Shown here in pieces: positions 52,201-58,391 of a stretch of 64,000 nt of DNA. A model generated the notes under the pieces. That model ran no database searches. It saw nothing but the letters and a program-made list of their open reading frames with translations, and had not been told where the DNA came from. Position 1 is the first letter of the stretch; each line of letters opens with the position of its first letter. This stretch comes from Ascaris suum (lineage: Eukaryota > Nematoda > Chromadorea > Rhabditida > Ascarididae): contig CM024170.1 in NCBI GenBank assembly GCA_013433145.1, forward strand, positions 8,195,366 to 8,259,365, read 5' to 3'. The translations under genes were made by a program, and so were the position numbers.

Positions 52201-54941
52201 GTTTCCACTCTACATGTTCCACAGGCATCAAAACAAAATGAATTGCATCCCCCAGTCAACTCTTTTCGCTAACTAATTTTCGTGAATGCGCAAAGAGCAA
52301 ATATCTGACAGCGATGTGCCACTGATGATGATAATGCCACTACGATAGCGCTAACTTTCGGGCTCTTCACCGTTTAGCAATGAATCTGCAGGCCTTGAAG
52401 CAAAAAACATAAAGACAGTGTCCAGGCTAGTAGGAAGAGTGTTAGGGGACAGCCATGATGACTGCTTCTGCATTACACACCTCACTAACAAGCTGCTTAA
52501 GCAGGCAATATATAATGAATATTGGAAATGACATCTTCACATTGCAACCAGTCCGGTCACCTGTACAGAGTTATCGAAAATTCTTTTTCCATGACTTGAC
52601 CAGTGTGAAGCTAAAACGTTTCTATAAGGAGCATGCATATTTTTCTATTTTTAAATGTCCGTAACATCCTCTAAAATTGATGGATCAAAGTGAATAATGT
52701 ATGCTATATTGCCGTCCTGCAATGTATGTTATATTGCCACTAAACTTCATTCTCCAAGCTTCGGCTGCTGCCGACTTGAGACTGTCAGACAGACAAATAA
52801 CAGACGTAACGCATGCAAGGATCACCACAATGTGTTAATGAAAAGTATGTTTATGAAAATGCATTAAAGCCACTACAGGTTCGCAGTTGCCGAATTGCGT
52901 TTAACAACTTGCAGAGTTTTTCCCTGCTTATCTTAGTTGATGGAGGTGTTTAGAAAAGGGAAGAGGTTTACAAGGTGGTCGAGTGAAAGAGCATTCTTGC
53001 CTAGAAGAAGTATCCGTTCATTGTGTCCATAGTGGAATGAAATGTTGCAGACACGTACGCTATTTTACCTCGAAATTGTTTCGCGATCAACCTCGAAACT
53101 GGAGAGCGATACTCGTTAACCGATCAAGCGGGATGCGCTATTGATACTCAGCTGTTCCCCGAATGGGTTCATAAGCAGGCTTCGCTCACAACAGCCACAT
53201 TCCGTACATTCAAATGGCCAGACAGCTCGATGATACGCTTCCAGTGTGATTGCTCGGCGTGTGTAGGATCATGCCCTAAGGTGAATTTATTGGAACGTCG
53301 AGGTTTTTTTAGGCTCGAAGAATAATCTTGCCGTGTAAGAATATGCTGTTAAAAGGCGCTACTTTTTTCTCACGAATATTTGAGCGCTTAGCCACAGAAT
53401 CTTTAAGTGGTCTTTCACCATCTCCACCTTGAATAGCACGATTGCCATTTAGCGTACAGTGGAAAACTGTCAAGGAACCATTACGCTTCTGTTCCACTGT
53501 CATCATTTCCTTGAAACCTATTGAAAGATTTCGCGATTACCACCAGGAGTGATTATGATGACATTATAAAGCCATCATAATTGCAGGTATGCTTATGTAT
53601 CTGCATCGCAATTTTTCGCAGGTAGGTTGTGGCCGCTGACTGAAATTAAGATAATGCAGATTCAACTACTTCATATTTTCTGTTCTTATTTCTTTCCTTT
53701 CATTGAAATATTCACAGAATTATAAGCATTAAAGGCATGCTGACTGATAATGGTTATTATGGATGTAAATTATATCTTCAAGTATATTGGCGCCATTCTA
53801 TTTCAGTTTCGCGCTTCCATCTAATAAAATTGCTCCAAAAATTTCAAGGTTATTATTCCCGTAGAATATGTTAAGCCGCTGGAAAGTTGTCTTTAAGGTG
53901 AACTGTGATCGCCGGCGAGAAGCGATTAAACGACGTCGGTTGAGGTTCCGTTATGCACGAGGAATAGATGATAAGGCTTTCGGTGGGGTGGATAATGAAC
54001 TCGAAAGGAGTTTAGTGTCAAGTGCACATGCGATGGCATTCTCGCACGCAGTACACGTCGATGAAGATGAAGAGGAACGAAGGGCACAACGTGAAGTGGA
54101 TAACTGGAAGTATCAAGGTGAGTTAAAGTGCTTCTTCGATCTCAAATCCTATCGATTGATGAATAATCGATATCGTTCATCGTAATTTATCATCAAAAAA
54201 TTCCCCTCAAAACTTTTGCAAAGATTTGAGAAGCAGTGAGATAGATTCTGTGATTCCTAACGTTAGGAATAAGTGGGCTTTTCTCTCTTCCCACTTTAAT
54301 TGGTTGTTTCTTAGAGTTCGTCATGCGGAATATAGTCGGTCATTAATGTCATCTTGCAGTGATTCTAACTCAGTGTCTGAAATATCTCTACCTGAGGAAG
54401 CAAACAATAAGCATAGCTTTTCTCTTCACAGAATGGGCTAGCTACTGCATGCGATTATTTGCCAGCGTAGCTTTTCTTAGGGGAGGAGCGCGTGGGGGGG
54501 GGGGGGGACATTTCAAGAAGCAGCGACGAGGAGAGGTTCCTAAGAACTTTGAATTCCCAAAACGGGTGCTGGTTTGGAACGAGAACCTACGTTCCCTGTC
54601 TTTCGTCTCTTGAGCTTCACCACTTTTAGTACAGAGGTGATCGTGGTTATGTGGCAATTATTTTCCATTTTTGCCATTGAAAAACCTTTCAAGGGTGTTG
54701 AATTGAAGGTTTCACATCGTTGGAGCCGTTCGAGAAGAACATTCTAGTGGAACGCATATGCGTGCGTGCAATGTGGATCGGTGTCTCAGTGTTACCGTTA
54801 TTGCTGATTGTCTCGTTACTCGGCGCATTATCGCTCTTATGGAAACGGAAATCATCACGAGCGTTTGAACGTGATGTTTGTAAGCGGACAATCTACGCCT
54901 CAGAGAACGCAGATAACGCGTCGTCCTATCTGAAATTTTGA
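15941..54941 (+). CDS. fbn-1: giant fibrillin-like EGF/mucin/ZP transmembrane protein (FBN-1-type), whole gene
   Basis: Forty coding exons on the plus strand can be joined with matching splice phases into a protein of about 4,700 residues. Order: signal peptide, LDLa-like motif, eleven EGF-like modules, Gly-rich repeat region, Ser/Thr/Glu mucin region, about thirteen EGF modules, a second mixed low-complexity region, about eight EGF modules, ZP domain, polybasic cleavage zone, transmembrane helix and short tail. Most introns are phase 1, as expected for shuffled EGF modules. EGF repeats plus a Thr-rich region plus a C-terminal ZP domain is the architecture of C. elegans FBN-1, an apical matrix protein that resists mechanical deformation of epithelia during embryonic morphogenesis. 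The reading frame breaks twice (near 28,850 and 32,580), each equivalent to one missing base. Orthology is inferred from architecture, not alignment. Introns not listed separately hold nothing I can support. Confidence 0.85.
16251..17376 (+). other. intron 1
   Basis: 1.1-kb intron with GTTGGT donor and TTGCAG acceptor. I see no additional exon or element inside it. Confidence 0.6.
17377..17487 (+). CDS. fbn-1: exon 2: EGF-like module 1
   Basis: Phase 1-1 exon of 111 nt between TTTGCAG and GTAAGT. It encodes a six-cysteine module of the [11 protein letters not shown] type with [12 protein letters not shown] at its end, a classic EGF without the calcium-binding lead. Confidence 0.85.
17993..18109 (+). 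CDS. fbn-1: exon 3: EGF-like module 2
   Basis: 117-nt phase 1-1 exon after TTTCAG, ending at TCAG|GTGAGA. It begins DNNEC and ends [14 protein letters not shown], a calcium-binding-type EGF module. Confidence 0.88.
18110..20968 (+). other. intron 3 (2.9 kb)
   Basis: The largest intron of the gene. No further EGF exon is visible. A short stretch (19060-19203) reads like a decayed reverse-transcriptase fragment and is treated as a finding. The rest shows no recognisable feature. Confidence 0.6.
20969..21100 (+). CDS. fbn-1: exon 4: calcium-binding EGF module 3
   Basis: 132-nt phase 1-1 exon after CTTTCAG. It starts DIDEC with six cysteines and [11 protein letters not shown], typical of EGF_CA. 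The donor GTCTGT is weak, but the phase fits the next exon. Confidence 0.88.
21409..21470 (+). CDS. fbn-1: exon 5: first half of EGF module 4
   Basis: 62-nt exon starting DIDEC and ending CQNE|GTATGC in phase 0. Exon 6 completes the module, so this EGF domain is split by an internal phase-0 intron. Confidence 0.82.
21471..22743 (+). other. intron 5
   Basis: 1.3-kb intron. No extra exon recognised. Short AT-rich direct repeats occur near 22,360-22,390 (TTTGTAATTTGTAATTTATAA). Confidence 0.5.
22744..22933 (+). CDS. fbn-1: exon 6: second half of EGF 4 and complete EGF 5
   Basis: 190-nt exon, acceptor TTTACAG, donor [21 protein letters not shown] completes module 4. A full DIDEC module with [15 protein letters not shown] follows without an intron between them. 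Confidence 0.87.
23564..23680 (+). CDS. fbn-1: exon 7: EGF-like module 6
   Basis: 117-nt phase 1-1 exon after GATTGCAG. It begins VNDC rather than DxDEC and ends [14 protein letters not shown], a Notch/fibrillin-type module with the common nematode GYxGDG ending. Confidence 0.85.
24575..24697 (+). CDS. fbn-1: exon 8: calcium-binding EGF-like module 7, variant
   Basis: 123-nt phase 1-1 exon. It starts DVNEC and contains [12 protein letters not shown], where the usual C-x-C is replaced by adjacent cysteines. Exons 10 and 12 share this CC variant, suggesting a subfamily of modules made by duplication. Confidence 0.85.
25432..25539 (+). CDS. fbn-1: exon 9: EGF-like module 8
   Basis: 108-nt phase 1-1 exon after TTTTGCAG. 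The [18 protein letters not shown] order gives a short EGF-like module ending [10 protein letters not shown]. Confidence 0.83.
26064..26243 (+). CDS. fbn-1: exon 10: EGF-like module 9 (CC variant) with acidic/Thr tail
   Basis: 180-nt phase 1-1 exon after TTTTGCAG. The DVNEC start and GGYICCDPE match the exon 8 variant. The exon then runs into a Ser/Thr-rich tail ([15 protein letters not shown]), an early hint of the mucin character seen later. Confidence 0.85.
26244..27491 (+). other. intron 10
   Basis: 1.2-kb intron containing a 24-bp near-perfect palindrome (27400-27423) and CGATCGG-type inverted fragments around 27295-27330. No additional exon seen. Confidence 0.5.
27400..27423. repeat. 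24-bp palindrome centred on TCGATCGA
   Basis: AAAACGG at 27400-27406 pairs with CCGTTTT at 27417-27423 around a TCGATCGA core, with one G/G mismatch on each flank. It sits in intron 10 about 70 bp upstream of the exon 11 acceptor. Function unknown. Confidence 0.7.
27492..27689 (+). CDS. fbn-1: exon 11: linker plus EGF-like module 10
   Basis: 198-nt phase 1-1 exon (acceptor GGCTTTAG). It starts [18 protein letters not shown] with [11 protein letters not shown], similar in feel to the Gly-rich repeats of exon 12. A module then follows with [20 protein letters not shown]. Confidence 0.82.
28454..29889 (+). CDS. fbn-1: exon 12: EGF module 11 and Gly-rich beta-type repeat region, with frame break
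   Basis: Acceptor CTGTTCAG at 28453, donor CAAT|GTAAGC at 29889, both phase 1. The exon opens with DIDEC and a CC-variant EGF (LPGSFQCC). About 400 residues rich in Gly, Glu, Asn and Lys follow. A degenerate unit recurs: [40 protein letters not shown] and [20 protein letters not shown]. Several copies carry N-x-T glycosylation sites. Reading frame 1 is open to 28938 and frame 3 from 28812 onward, so the exon needs the equivalent of one extra base between 28812 and 28936. No phase-compatible intron bridges the shift. Confidence 0.8.
28812..28936 (+). other. frame break 1 in the fibrillin-like gene
   Basis: Upstream coding frame (positions congruent to 1 mod 3) and downstream coding frame (congruent to 0 mod 3) overlap only here. 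The downstream frame reads [16 protein letters not shown] then [18 protein letters not shown], in the style of the repeat region, so the switch probably lies near 28,845-28,860. It is equivalent to one lost base. Sequencing error is more likely than a real mutation because all other exons are intact. Confidence 0.75.
29890..30729 (+). other. intron 12
   Basis: 840-nt intron, GTAAGC donor and TTTTGCAG acceptor. Nothing recognisable inside apart from a CT-rich patch near 30,230. Confidence 0.6.
30730..36208 (+). CDS. fbn-1: exon 13: 5.5-kb mucin-like Ser/Thr/Glu region, with frame break
   Basis: About 1,830 residues in one exon, from TTTTGCAG to CTTGAG|GTGAGC (phase 0). Composition is dominated by Thr, Ser, Glu, Ala and Pro in short motifs such as TTTE, SSTT and TTEVT with no cysteines, a densely O-glycosylated PTS-type mucin segment. 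N-x-S/T sites also occur. An acidic GSG site ([10 protein letters not shown], 34304-34333) fits a glycosaminoglycan attachment consensus. The first residues ([15 protein letters not shown]) resemble the exon 12 repeats. Frame 3 runs to a stop at 32597, while frame 2 is coding from about 32565 to 36208. The long antisense ORFs here are codon-bias shadows. Confidence 0.82.
32562..32597 (+). other. frame break 2 in the fibrillin-like gene
   Basis: Frame 3 ends in a TAG at 32595-32597 after TTIEETSTP, while frame 2 continues directly as [17 protein letters not shown] with the same mucin composition. The join is natural if one base is missing around 32585-32592. As at break 1, the shift is equivalent to a single-base deletion. 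Confidence 0.8.
36506..36734 (+). CDS. fbn-1: exon 14: mucin tail and EGF-like module 12
   Basis: Phase 0 in (ATATTGCAG), phase 1 out (G|GTAAGT). The first third continues the Thr/Ser/Lys composition ([17 protein letters not shown]). A module of the [20 protein letters not shown] type follows. Confidence 0.85.
37182..37412 (+). CDS. fbn-1: exon 15: calcium-binding EGF 13 and most of EGF 14
   Basis: 231-nt phase 1-1 exon with DVNEC and DIDEC starts in tandem. The acceptor is the unusual AATTTGAG. The last module stops at GYVG and is finished in exon 16 by GDGHTC, so the intron falls inside the final loop. Confidence 0.87.
37686..37850 (+). CDS. fbn-1: exon 16: end of EGF 14 and Cys-rich module 15
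   Basis: 165-nt phase 1-1 exon after TATCTTAG. GDGHTC closes the previous EGF. The rest ([17 protein letters not shown] and CDTCKSGF) is a divergent Cys-rich module related to the one in exon 22. Confidence 0.82.
38037..38064 (+). repeat. perfect 11-bp hairpin with U-rich 3' arm
   Basis: AAAAAGTCAGC at 38037-38047 and GCTGACTTTTT at 38054-38064 form a perfect stem around a CAAACA loop inside intron 16. It resembles a terminator hairpin in shape, but there is no reason to expect one in this intron. Possibly a small foldback remnant. Confidence 0.6.
38655..38780 (+). CDS. fbn-1: exon 17: calcium-binding EGF module 16
   Basis: 126-nt phase 1-1 exon after AACTTCAG. It starts DIDEC and ends [14 protein letters not shown], a textbook EGF_CA. 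The GTAAGT donor is consensus. Confidence 0.9.
   Translation: MLMNVPMRKRMYVMLTQSVRTLLALSHVSVNQASKEMASSA
39023..39165 (+). CDS. fbn-1: exon 18: calcium-binding EGF module 17
   Basis: 143-nt exon after GGATTGCAG. It starts DVDEC, contains [19 protein letters not shown] and ends DEECR|GTAAGT in phase 0. Confidence 0.88.
39241..39367 (+). CDS. fbn-1: exon 19: Cys-rich module 18
   Basis: 127-nt exon after CTTAAG, phase 0 in and phase 1 out. [14 protein letters not shown] followed by [16 protein letters not shown] gives a divergent EGF-like module with two N-glycosylation sites. The preceding 75-nt intron is a multiple of three and has no stop. Confidence 0.82.
39496..39621 (+). CDS. fbn-1: exon 20: calcium-binding EGF module 19
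   Basis: 126-nt phase 1-1 exon after CATTTTAG. DIDEC start, [18 protein letters not shown] body. Confidence 0.9.
40169..40291 (+). CDS. fbn-1: exon 21: calcium-binding EGF module 20
   Basis: 123-nt phase 1-1 exon after CATTTAG. DVDEC start, [14 protein letters not shown] end, donor C|GTAAGT. Confidence 0.9.
40807..40962 (+). CDS. fbn-1: exon 22: Cys-rich module 21
   Basis: 156-nt phase 1-1 exon after GGTTGCAG. A short linker ([11 protein letters not shown]) leads into a divergent module with [21 protein letters not shown], close in layout to the second half of exon 16. Confidence 0.82.
41559..41696 (+). CDS. fbn-1: exon 23: EGF-like module 22
   Basis: 138-nt phase 1-1 exon after AATTTCAG. 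It reads [16 protein letters not shown] and ends [15 protein letters not shown]. Confidence 0.88.
41952..42092 (+). CDS. fbn-1: exon 24: calcium-binding EGF module 23
   Basis: 141-nt phase 1-1 exon after CATCTCAG. DVDEC start, [18 protein letters not shown] body, then a short RSTNANGG linker. Confidence 0.9.
42292..42408 (+). CDS. fbn-1: exon 25: non-EGF acidic linker
   Basis: 117-nt phase 1-1 exon between ATTCTCAG and G|GTAAAT. It has only one cysteine. [18 protein letters not shown] is followed by [16 protein letters not shown], which could form a helix. It breaks the EGF series and has no module I recognise. Splice signals and phase support it as real. Confidence 0.75.
42409..43063 (+). 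other. intron 25
   Basis: 655-nt intron that contains most of a 95-codon antisense ORF (42707-42994) with protein-like composition but no recognised family, discussed as a finding. Confidence 0.5.
43064..43177 (+). CDS. fbn-1: exon 26: EGF-like module 24
   Basis: 114-nt phase 1-1 exon. The acceptor is TCTAATTCAG at 43063, because using the earlier CAG at 43050 would put the junction out of phase. [15 protein letters not shown] then [15 protein letters not shown]. Confidence 0.85.
43710..45321 (+). CDS. fbn-1: exon 27: second low-complexity region and EGF module 25
   Basis: 1,612-nt exon after a strong CTTTTTTTTTCAG, donor AC|GTACGT (phase 2, fitting exon 28). The first half is Ser/Thr-rich mucin ([19 protein letters not shown]). 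The second half is Lys/Glu/Gly-rich and carries [20 protein letters not shown] and [13 protein letters not shown], echoing the exon 12 repeat. The end is a complete module, [15 protein letters not shown] to [15 protein letters not shown]. No frame break here. Confidence 0.87.
45974..46100 (+). CDS. fbn-1: exon 28: EGF-like module 26
   Basis: 127-nt exon, acceptor CTCTTGCAG, phase 2 in and phase 0 out. [16 protein letters not shown] then [14 protein letters not shown]. The donor GAC|GTGCTT is weak, but only it keeps phase with exon 29. Confidence 0.8.
46350..46431 (+). CDS. fbn-1: exon 29: first part of EGF module 27
   Basis: 82-nt exon after [22 protein letters not shown] and CVCNEGYTG, completed by GDGSSC in exon 30. 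Confidence 0.83.
46748..46845 (+). CDS. fbn-1: exon 30: end of EGF 27, first part of EGF 28
   Basis: 98-nt exon after TTTTCTAG. GDGSSC closes module 27. [19 protein letters not shown] opens module 28. Phase 0 out at GAG|GTATAT. Confidence 0.83.
47417..47537 (+). CDS. fbn-1: exon 31: end of EGF 28, first part of EGF 29
   Basis: 121-nt exon after [18 protein letters not shown] closes module 28. [14 protein letters not shown] and CQCLKG open module 29. Phase 1 out. Confidence 0.83.
47538..48413 (+). other. intron 31
   Basis: 876-nt AT-rich intron with nothing recognisable. Confidence 0.6.
48414..48560 (+). CDS. fbn-1: exon 32: end of EGF 29 and EGF 30
   Basis: 147-nt phase 1-1 exon after [18 protein letters not shown] closes module 29. 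[14 protein letters not shown] to [12 protein letters not shown] is module 30. Confidence 0.87.
48561..49456 (+). other. intron 32
   Basis: 896-nt intron. Several overlapping ORFs on both strands around 48,960-49,450 show no recognisable family. Confidence 0.5.
49457..49606 (+). CDS. fbn-1: exon 33: linker and EGF-like module 31
   Basis: 150-nt phase 1-1 exon. The acceptor GCGTTTTAG is preferred over a later CAG because it keeps phase and reads [15 protein letters not shown]. The module [18 protein letters not shown] to DDSGKC follows. Confidence 0.8.
50197..50343 (+). CDS. fbn-1: exon 34: calcium-binding EGF module 32 (last EGF)
   Basis: 147-nt phase 1-1 exon after TATTTAG. DIDEC start, [19 protein letters not shown] body, then a short linker (QYHHVNNMA) into the ZP domain. 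Confidence 0.9.
50738..50928 (+). CDS. fbn-1: exon 35: ZP domain, ZP-N part 1
   Basis: 191-nt exon, acceptor CATTTTAAG (non-consensus), phase 0 out at [31 protein letters not shown] and [13 protein letters not shown] carry the first conserved cysteines of a ZP-N fold. Confidence 0.85.
51497..51601 (+). CDS. fbn-1: exon 36: ZP domain, ZP-N part 2
   Basis: 105-nt phase 0-0 exon after ACTTTCAG. It reads [20 protein letters not shown] then [10 protein letters not shown], the signature VVQ-HP-FIT-DxAY-RC-Y of nematode ZP proteins. Confidence 0.92.
51833..51998 (+). CDS. fbn-1: exon 37: ZP domain, linker and start of ZP-C
   Basis: 166-nt exon after TTGATAG, phase 0 in and phase 1 out. [12 protein letters not shown] and [14 protein letters not shown] match the region joining ZP-N to ZP-C. 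Confidence 0.88.
52073..52150 (+). CDS. candidate cassette exon inside the ZP domain
   Basis: A 78-nt (26-codon) open stretch flanked by a strong CATTTCAG acceptor and a GCAG|GTAAAT donor, phase 1-1, in frame with both exon 37 and exon 38. It would add a basic peptide with the sequence IQRNRRLNP (an R-x-R-R furin-type site) and one extra cysteine between ZP-N and ZP-C. Skipping it gives a normal ZP domain, so it is optional at best and may be a decoy. Confidence 0.35.
52151..53050 (+). other. rest of intron 37
   Basis: No further exon seen. A diverged tandem duplication lies at 52696-52740 (AATGTATGCTATATTGCC repeated as AATGTATGTTATATTGCC). Confidence 0.5.
53051..53280 (+). CDS. fbn-1: exon 38: ZP domain, ZP-C
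   Basis: 230-nt exon after TGTTGCAG, phase 0 out at AAG|GTGAAT. It contains [38 protein letters not shown] and CVGSCPK, the conserved ZP-C cysteine and LFPEW-type motifs of nematode ZP proteins. Confidence 0.93.
53898..54117 (+). CDS. fbn-1: exon 39: end of ZP, polybasic cleavage zone, acidic stem
   Basis: 220-nt exon after GTCTTTAAG, phase 0 in and phase 1 out. VNC supplies the last ZP cysteine. [19 protein letters not shown] follows at once and offers several furin-type sites, as in the consensus cleavage site of secreted ZP proteins. A DEDEEERR acidic/basic stem leads to the membrane. Confidence 0.9.
54494..54507 (+). repeat. G14 homopolymer in intron 39
   Basis: Fourteen consecutive G within a G-rich patch that starts GGGGAGGAGCGCG. 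It lies about 200 nt before the exon 40 acceptor. Homopolymer length is prone to sequencing error. Confidence 0.9.
54709..54941 (+). CDS. fbn-1: exon 40: transmembrane helix and short cytoplasmic tail, stop
   Basis: Acceptor ATTGAAG, phase 1. [11 protein letters not shown] leads to one hydrophobic helix ([20 protein letters not shown]), then [13 protein letters not shown] and a tail ending NASSYLKF with TGA at 54939-54941. A consensus donor (TTT|GTAAGC) lies inside the tail at 54879|54880 and would allow a different C-terminus. No AATAAA follows closely. Confidence 0.9.
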
Positions 54942-55595
54942 GTTTCATTAGTGCCAAACAGTTTTATATGTGCAAATGCCTTTCTACCGCGCCTTCATGC
55001 CACAAGAGTGGCTACGAACACAAGGCTAAGAAGCCGATGCATCGCTACCACCCTTCTTAGTCATTAATTGATCTTTTCATTTGAACGTCTATGTTTTTTC
55101 TGGATTTCTTCTAGCTTGAAGCAGCCTTCAGTTCTTGAAACATTGTGAAAACGAAGGGTCGGCTTCCTGAAAAGACAGCATGGAAAAATAGGTTTTCAAT
55201 GAAGGCTGCTGATATGAAAAACGAAAACAATGTCCAAAGTCTGAAAACTAATAATAGATAGATACCGAGGCTTGAAGTTACATGCTGCCGATGAAAGCTT
55301 TAAGCGTTCGGGTAGCGAAGGATGAATGGTAGGCAAGGCGCGGTGCCAAGAACACTGCTAAGCATGATGGCTCAAATTTGTTCCTGATCCTCGCAAAGTG
55401 TTATGTTTTTGTTTCATGTTAGGCGTTCACTCCCTATCGGGTATCCTTGCCCTACTGCTCTGTGCGTTTATGATTGTGACCATTGTTTGTCTTGTTGTTT
55501 TTGCTGAACTGTTTGTTCATTAGCTCAAAATTCTTCAATAATTCTTACCTTCCGCCTCTCTGTTTTAATTTCTCATCTTTCCAAATCGTTCACAG

Positions 55596-55709
55596 TGGAT
55601 TCAACAGTGGCCAATCCGTCTAATGAAATGCTTACAAATTTATGCAACGAATGGCATTCGCTTTCTCAGCTAGATGCAAGGAAACCCTTAATGAAGATAC
55701 TGAAACGAG
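55596..55709 (+). CDS. candidate alternative cytoplasmic-tail exon A
   Basis: After the polypyrimidine-rich acceptor AATCGTTCACAG, an open phase-1 reading frame encodes DSTVANPSNEMLTNLCNEWH and ARKPLMKILKR, ending at GAG|GTTTGT (phase 1). It is in frame with the optional donor at 54879 of exon 40. If the 3' donor is not used, the frame ends at a TAA at 55754-55756. Confidence 0.4.
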
Positions 55710-56562
55710 GTTTGTCGATTAAGGGTTGTTGTGACCGTCATAATTTGAATATTTAAACATCCCCGTAGACGCAAGCTTTCCTCGCATTGTAGTTTGGTGG
55801 CAATAGTGATGCCCTCTCTTGTTTTACCGCTTTTATGTGGTTCAGCCATCAACTACATCCAAGCGGCGGCTGTCATCTAGATTGGCATAAGCGACTAAAA
55901 AACGCAGTCTGCTAACTACATAAATATGCGGAGAAAGCCTGTGAAAAGCAGTTGGCACCGTGCAGCTTTCATGCCAGGTAGGTGCCACTTTACACGTTGC
56001 ACATCCGTCATTATATGGCTAGCTAAACGCAAAACAATTGAAGTTTTCGTGTTCTCTGTGGTATTGTCACTTTTTTGAAGAGCCAGAAAACTTCACACTC
56101 GCGGGTGAAATTTCTTCATCTTCCGTGCGCACAGCCTGCAGCGTTTCCTTGCTTACCCTTGTGATGTTTCTTTCTTCGTTCACATTCCACGTGTTTAAAA
56201 AGTTTTTGCCGTCGTATGATTTTAATTCCATATGTGTGTTTGTTTGTTTATTTCTCAGCTCGGAATGTGTCTTATTTTCGCAGCGCAAGTTTTGCTTGTT
56301 TGTTTTTTACATATTATTTTCGCCGCTTTATACTCTTCTCTCGCCTTGACAGTTCGGGTTTTCTCATTGTTTTTTACGATCGTTGCCACGTAATAAAAAC
56401 AATTTTGAGCATTTTCAATAAGAGAATCCAGTATTGCAAACTAATGAAATTGCCAACGGATTTAAACCATTATCAGCTTGGATGCAAATTGGCGCAAACA
56501 TTACCAGTTATAATAACCAGTCATAAATCACGAAGTTATTTATCTATTTCAACGTCCGGAAG

Positions 56563-56840
56563 TGAGGGAACATTTTAAAAAAAGTTTAGAACAAGGACAG
56601 CAGGAAAGAACAAAACCTTCACAGAGCAACAGTCTGAGCAAAGAGAATTCAGGAGGTAAAAGCCGCGGTAGCATCAGGATCAAAACATTCAGTCGCTGTT
56701 TGGAGGATGAAGAAGTGAATGCATTACGCATATCGGCAGAAAGTTGTCTGTTTCACGAAAGTGCAGCAAGCCGAGATTTGTGGAGAAAGTCGTTTATGCT
56801 GCAGCACCTTTTTGGCAAGCTGAGACCGATGCCAACTTGA
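56563..56840 (+). CDS. candidate alternative cytoplasmic-tail exon B (terminal)
   Basis: Open frame of about 92 codons ending in TGA at 56838-56840. With acceptor CCGGAAG (56562), CGAAG (56535) or AACCAG (56520) it is phase 1 and continues exon A. The peptide is Ser/Lys-rich with SLSKENSGGKSRGSIRIK and FSRCLEDEEVNALRISAESC, soluble and without cysteine pairs or a membrane segment, plausible as a cytoplasmic tail. The exact acceptor is uncertain, and it could belong to a separate small gene. Confidence 0.35.
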
Positions 56841-58180
56841 CGATAGACTGAAATATTTCTGAAAAAAGGACGTCAAAAAGACTGCGCACAACTTTATGAT
56901 AAGGAATTAGATCAAGGTGGCGCCTTCGATATTCCGCTGGTTCCAGTTGAAAGTCTTTAGCCTAATGGTGTAATCTGGCTGATGTCGTCCACAGTAAATT
57001 TTCCTAGAAGCAATAATTGTGAGACATTTCTGGACATTCTCTAAAACGTGGTAGCAGAAACCAAATGAGGGATCGCATAGAAATACAATATTTGCAAACA
57101 GGTCGGCAGTAACAGTGAAGGCCTTTCGATAATGTTCACCAGATCTGTGCTGCAAATCGCCAAAAATCAACTAGCAATTTTCAACGACTTTTCACCAAGA
57201 GTGGAATACTAACCTCCCAGTGAGTTTAGGGTAAATGATAATGTTAAATCAGGAGCATCATCCGTAGGAGAAAGAATCCGGTCTCCTATTCTGATAAAAC
57301 ATTCATGTTATGTATTGATATGAACCAAGGTGACATATTCTCATTAAGAAACATTCAAATGCCATAAATTAGATTGGCTGCTGAAGGTGTTAAAGTTGTT
57401 TTGCAGAAAATAGAAGTGATTGCAGGATTATTTTGAGGAGGACGACTTTTGAGGTGGTTAGCAAAGGATGTGGTACTGCTCGGAATCTTATCAAAGCATC
57501 GTTAACGTGTAACAAGAAGAAAGTAGAGGCCGAAACACTTGTAAGCATCACTTTGAACTGAATGCGGGAGAGGGTAACAGTCGTTAATTCACACTTGCTA
57601 GCTCCCTATTTCCACATAAAAATACTCTCAACGAACAAGCAAAGAGCCGACAACGCCATATCTTTCCAACTTAAGAACTTTTCATGACAGAGCATTTCAA
57701 TGGTCTTCACGTAAACAGTACACACCCTCACTTTGAAGTCTTTTATTCACACTAGAAATAAGACCGCCTAAACAAGAATTAATTTTAATCACGCGACGCA
57801 GGAATATATAAAAAAGCTGTCAGAAGCATTCTAACTGTTTGTTTTTCATATCATGCATATTGCAAGGGTCAGCTCCCCTTGCCTCGTCTACTTGTCCAGA
57901 TCTCCTTGAGGATTGCACCCTTTGTCGAGATGGGGTCTGAACTGCGAGACGACACATTTATAAGGTCGCCTCGGCAATCACCCTTCTGCTTCCGTGACAG
58001 CCTTCTATTCCATTCTATTCCTTTCGCCTCAGTTTTTCTTATATAAGGTGCTTTAGTAATCTCTTTGCTACTACTCTTGTGTTTCTACTCGTCACTCCCT
58101 TTCGGCTTATCTCACATTCACGAGTATTCGGTCGAAACATTTGAGACAGCTAACATCAATTTTATTCTATTACTTCAGCA

Positions 58181-58391
58181 TTACTCTCTACAAAGTAATA
58201 TGATTCGTCATCATCCTCCTGTTTGTCGACGTTATATGCAGCTCCACAACGATGCGCATATTTTACCGTGTGGTAATTGTGATCGTTTGCCTGGAAGAAG
58301 AATTATTGACACCCACAAACGATGCTGCATAACAAACGCAAGTGAACCACTGACTAATTTAATTGCAGATCATTCAATTCTTAACGCTTGA
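58181..58391 (+). CDS. weak candidate terminal exon or small Cys-containing ORF
   Basis: After a good acceptor-like ATTACTTCAG, an open frame runs to TGA at 58389-58391, with its first ATG at 58200. It contains five cysteines (VCRRY, CGNC, CC). AATAAA lies about 45 nt after the stop, and a TATATAAGG-like box occurs near 58041. The frame extends upstream without ATG through a hydrophobic stretch. No family is recognised, and it may be chance. Confidence 0.2.
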
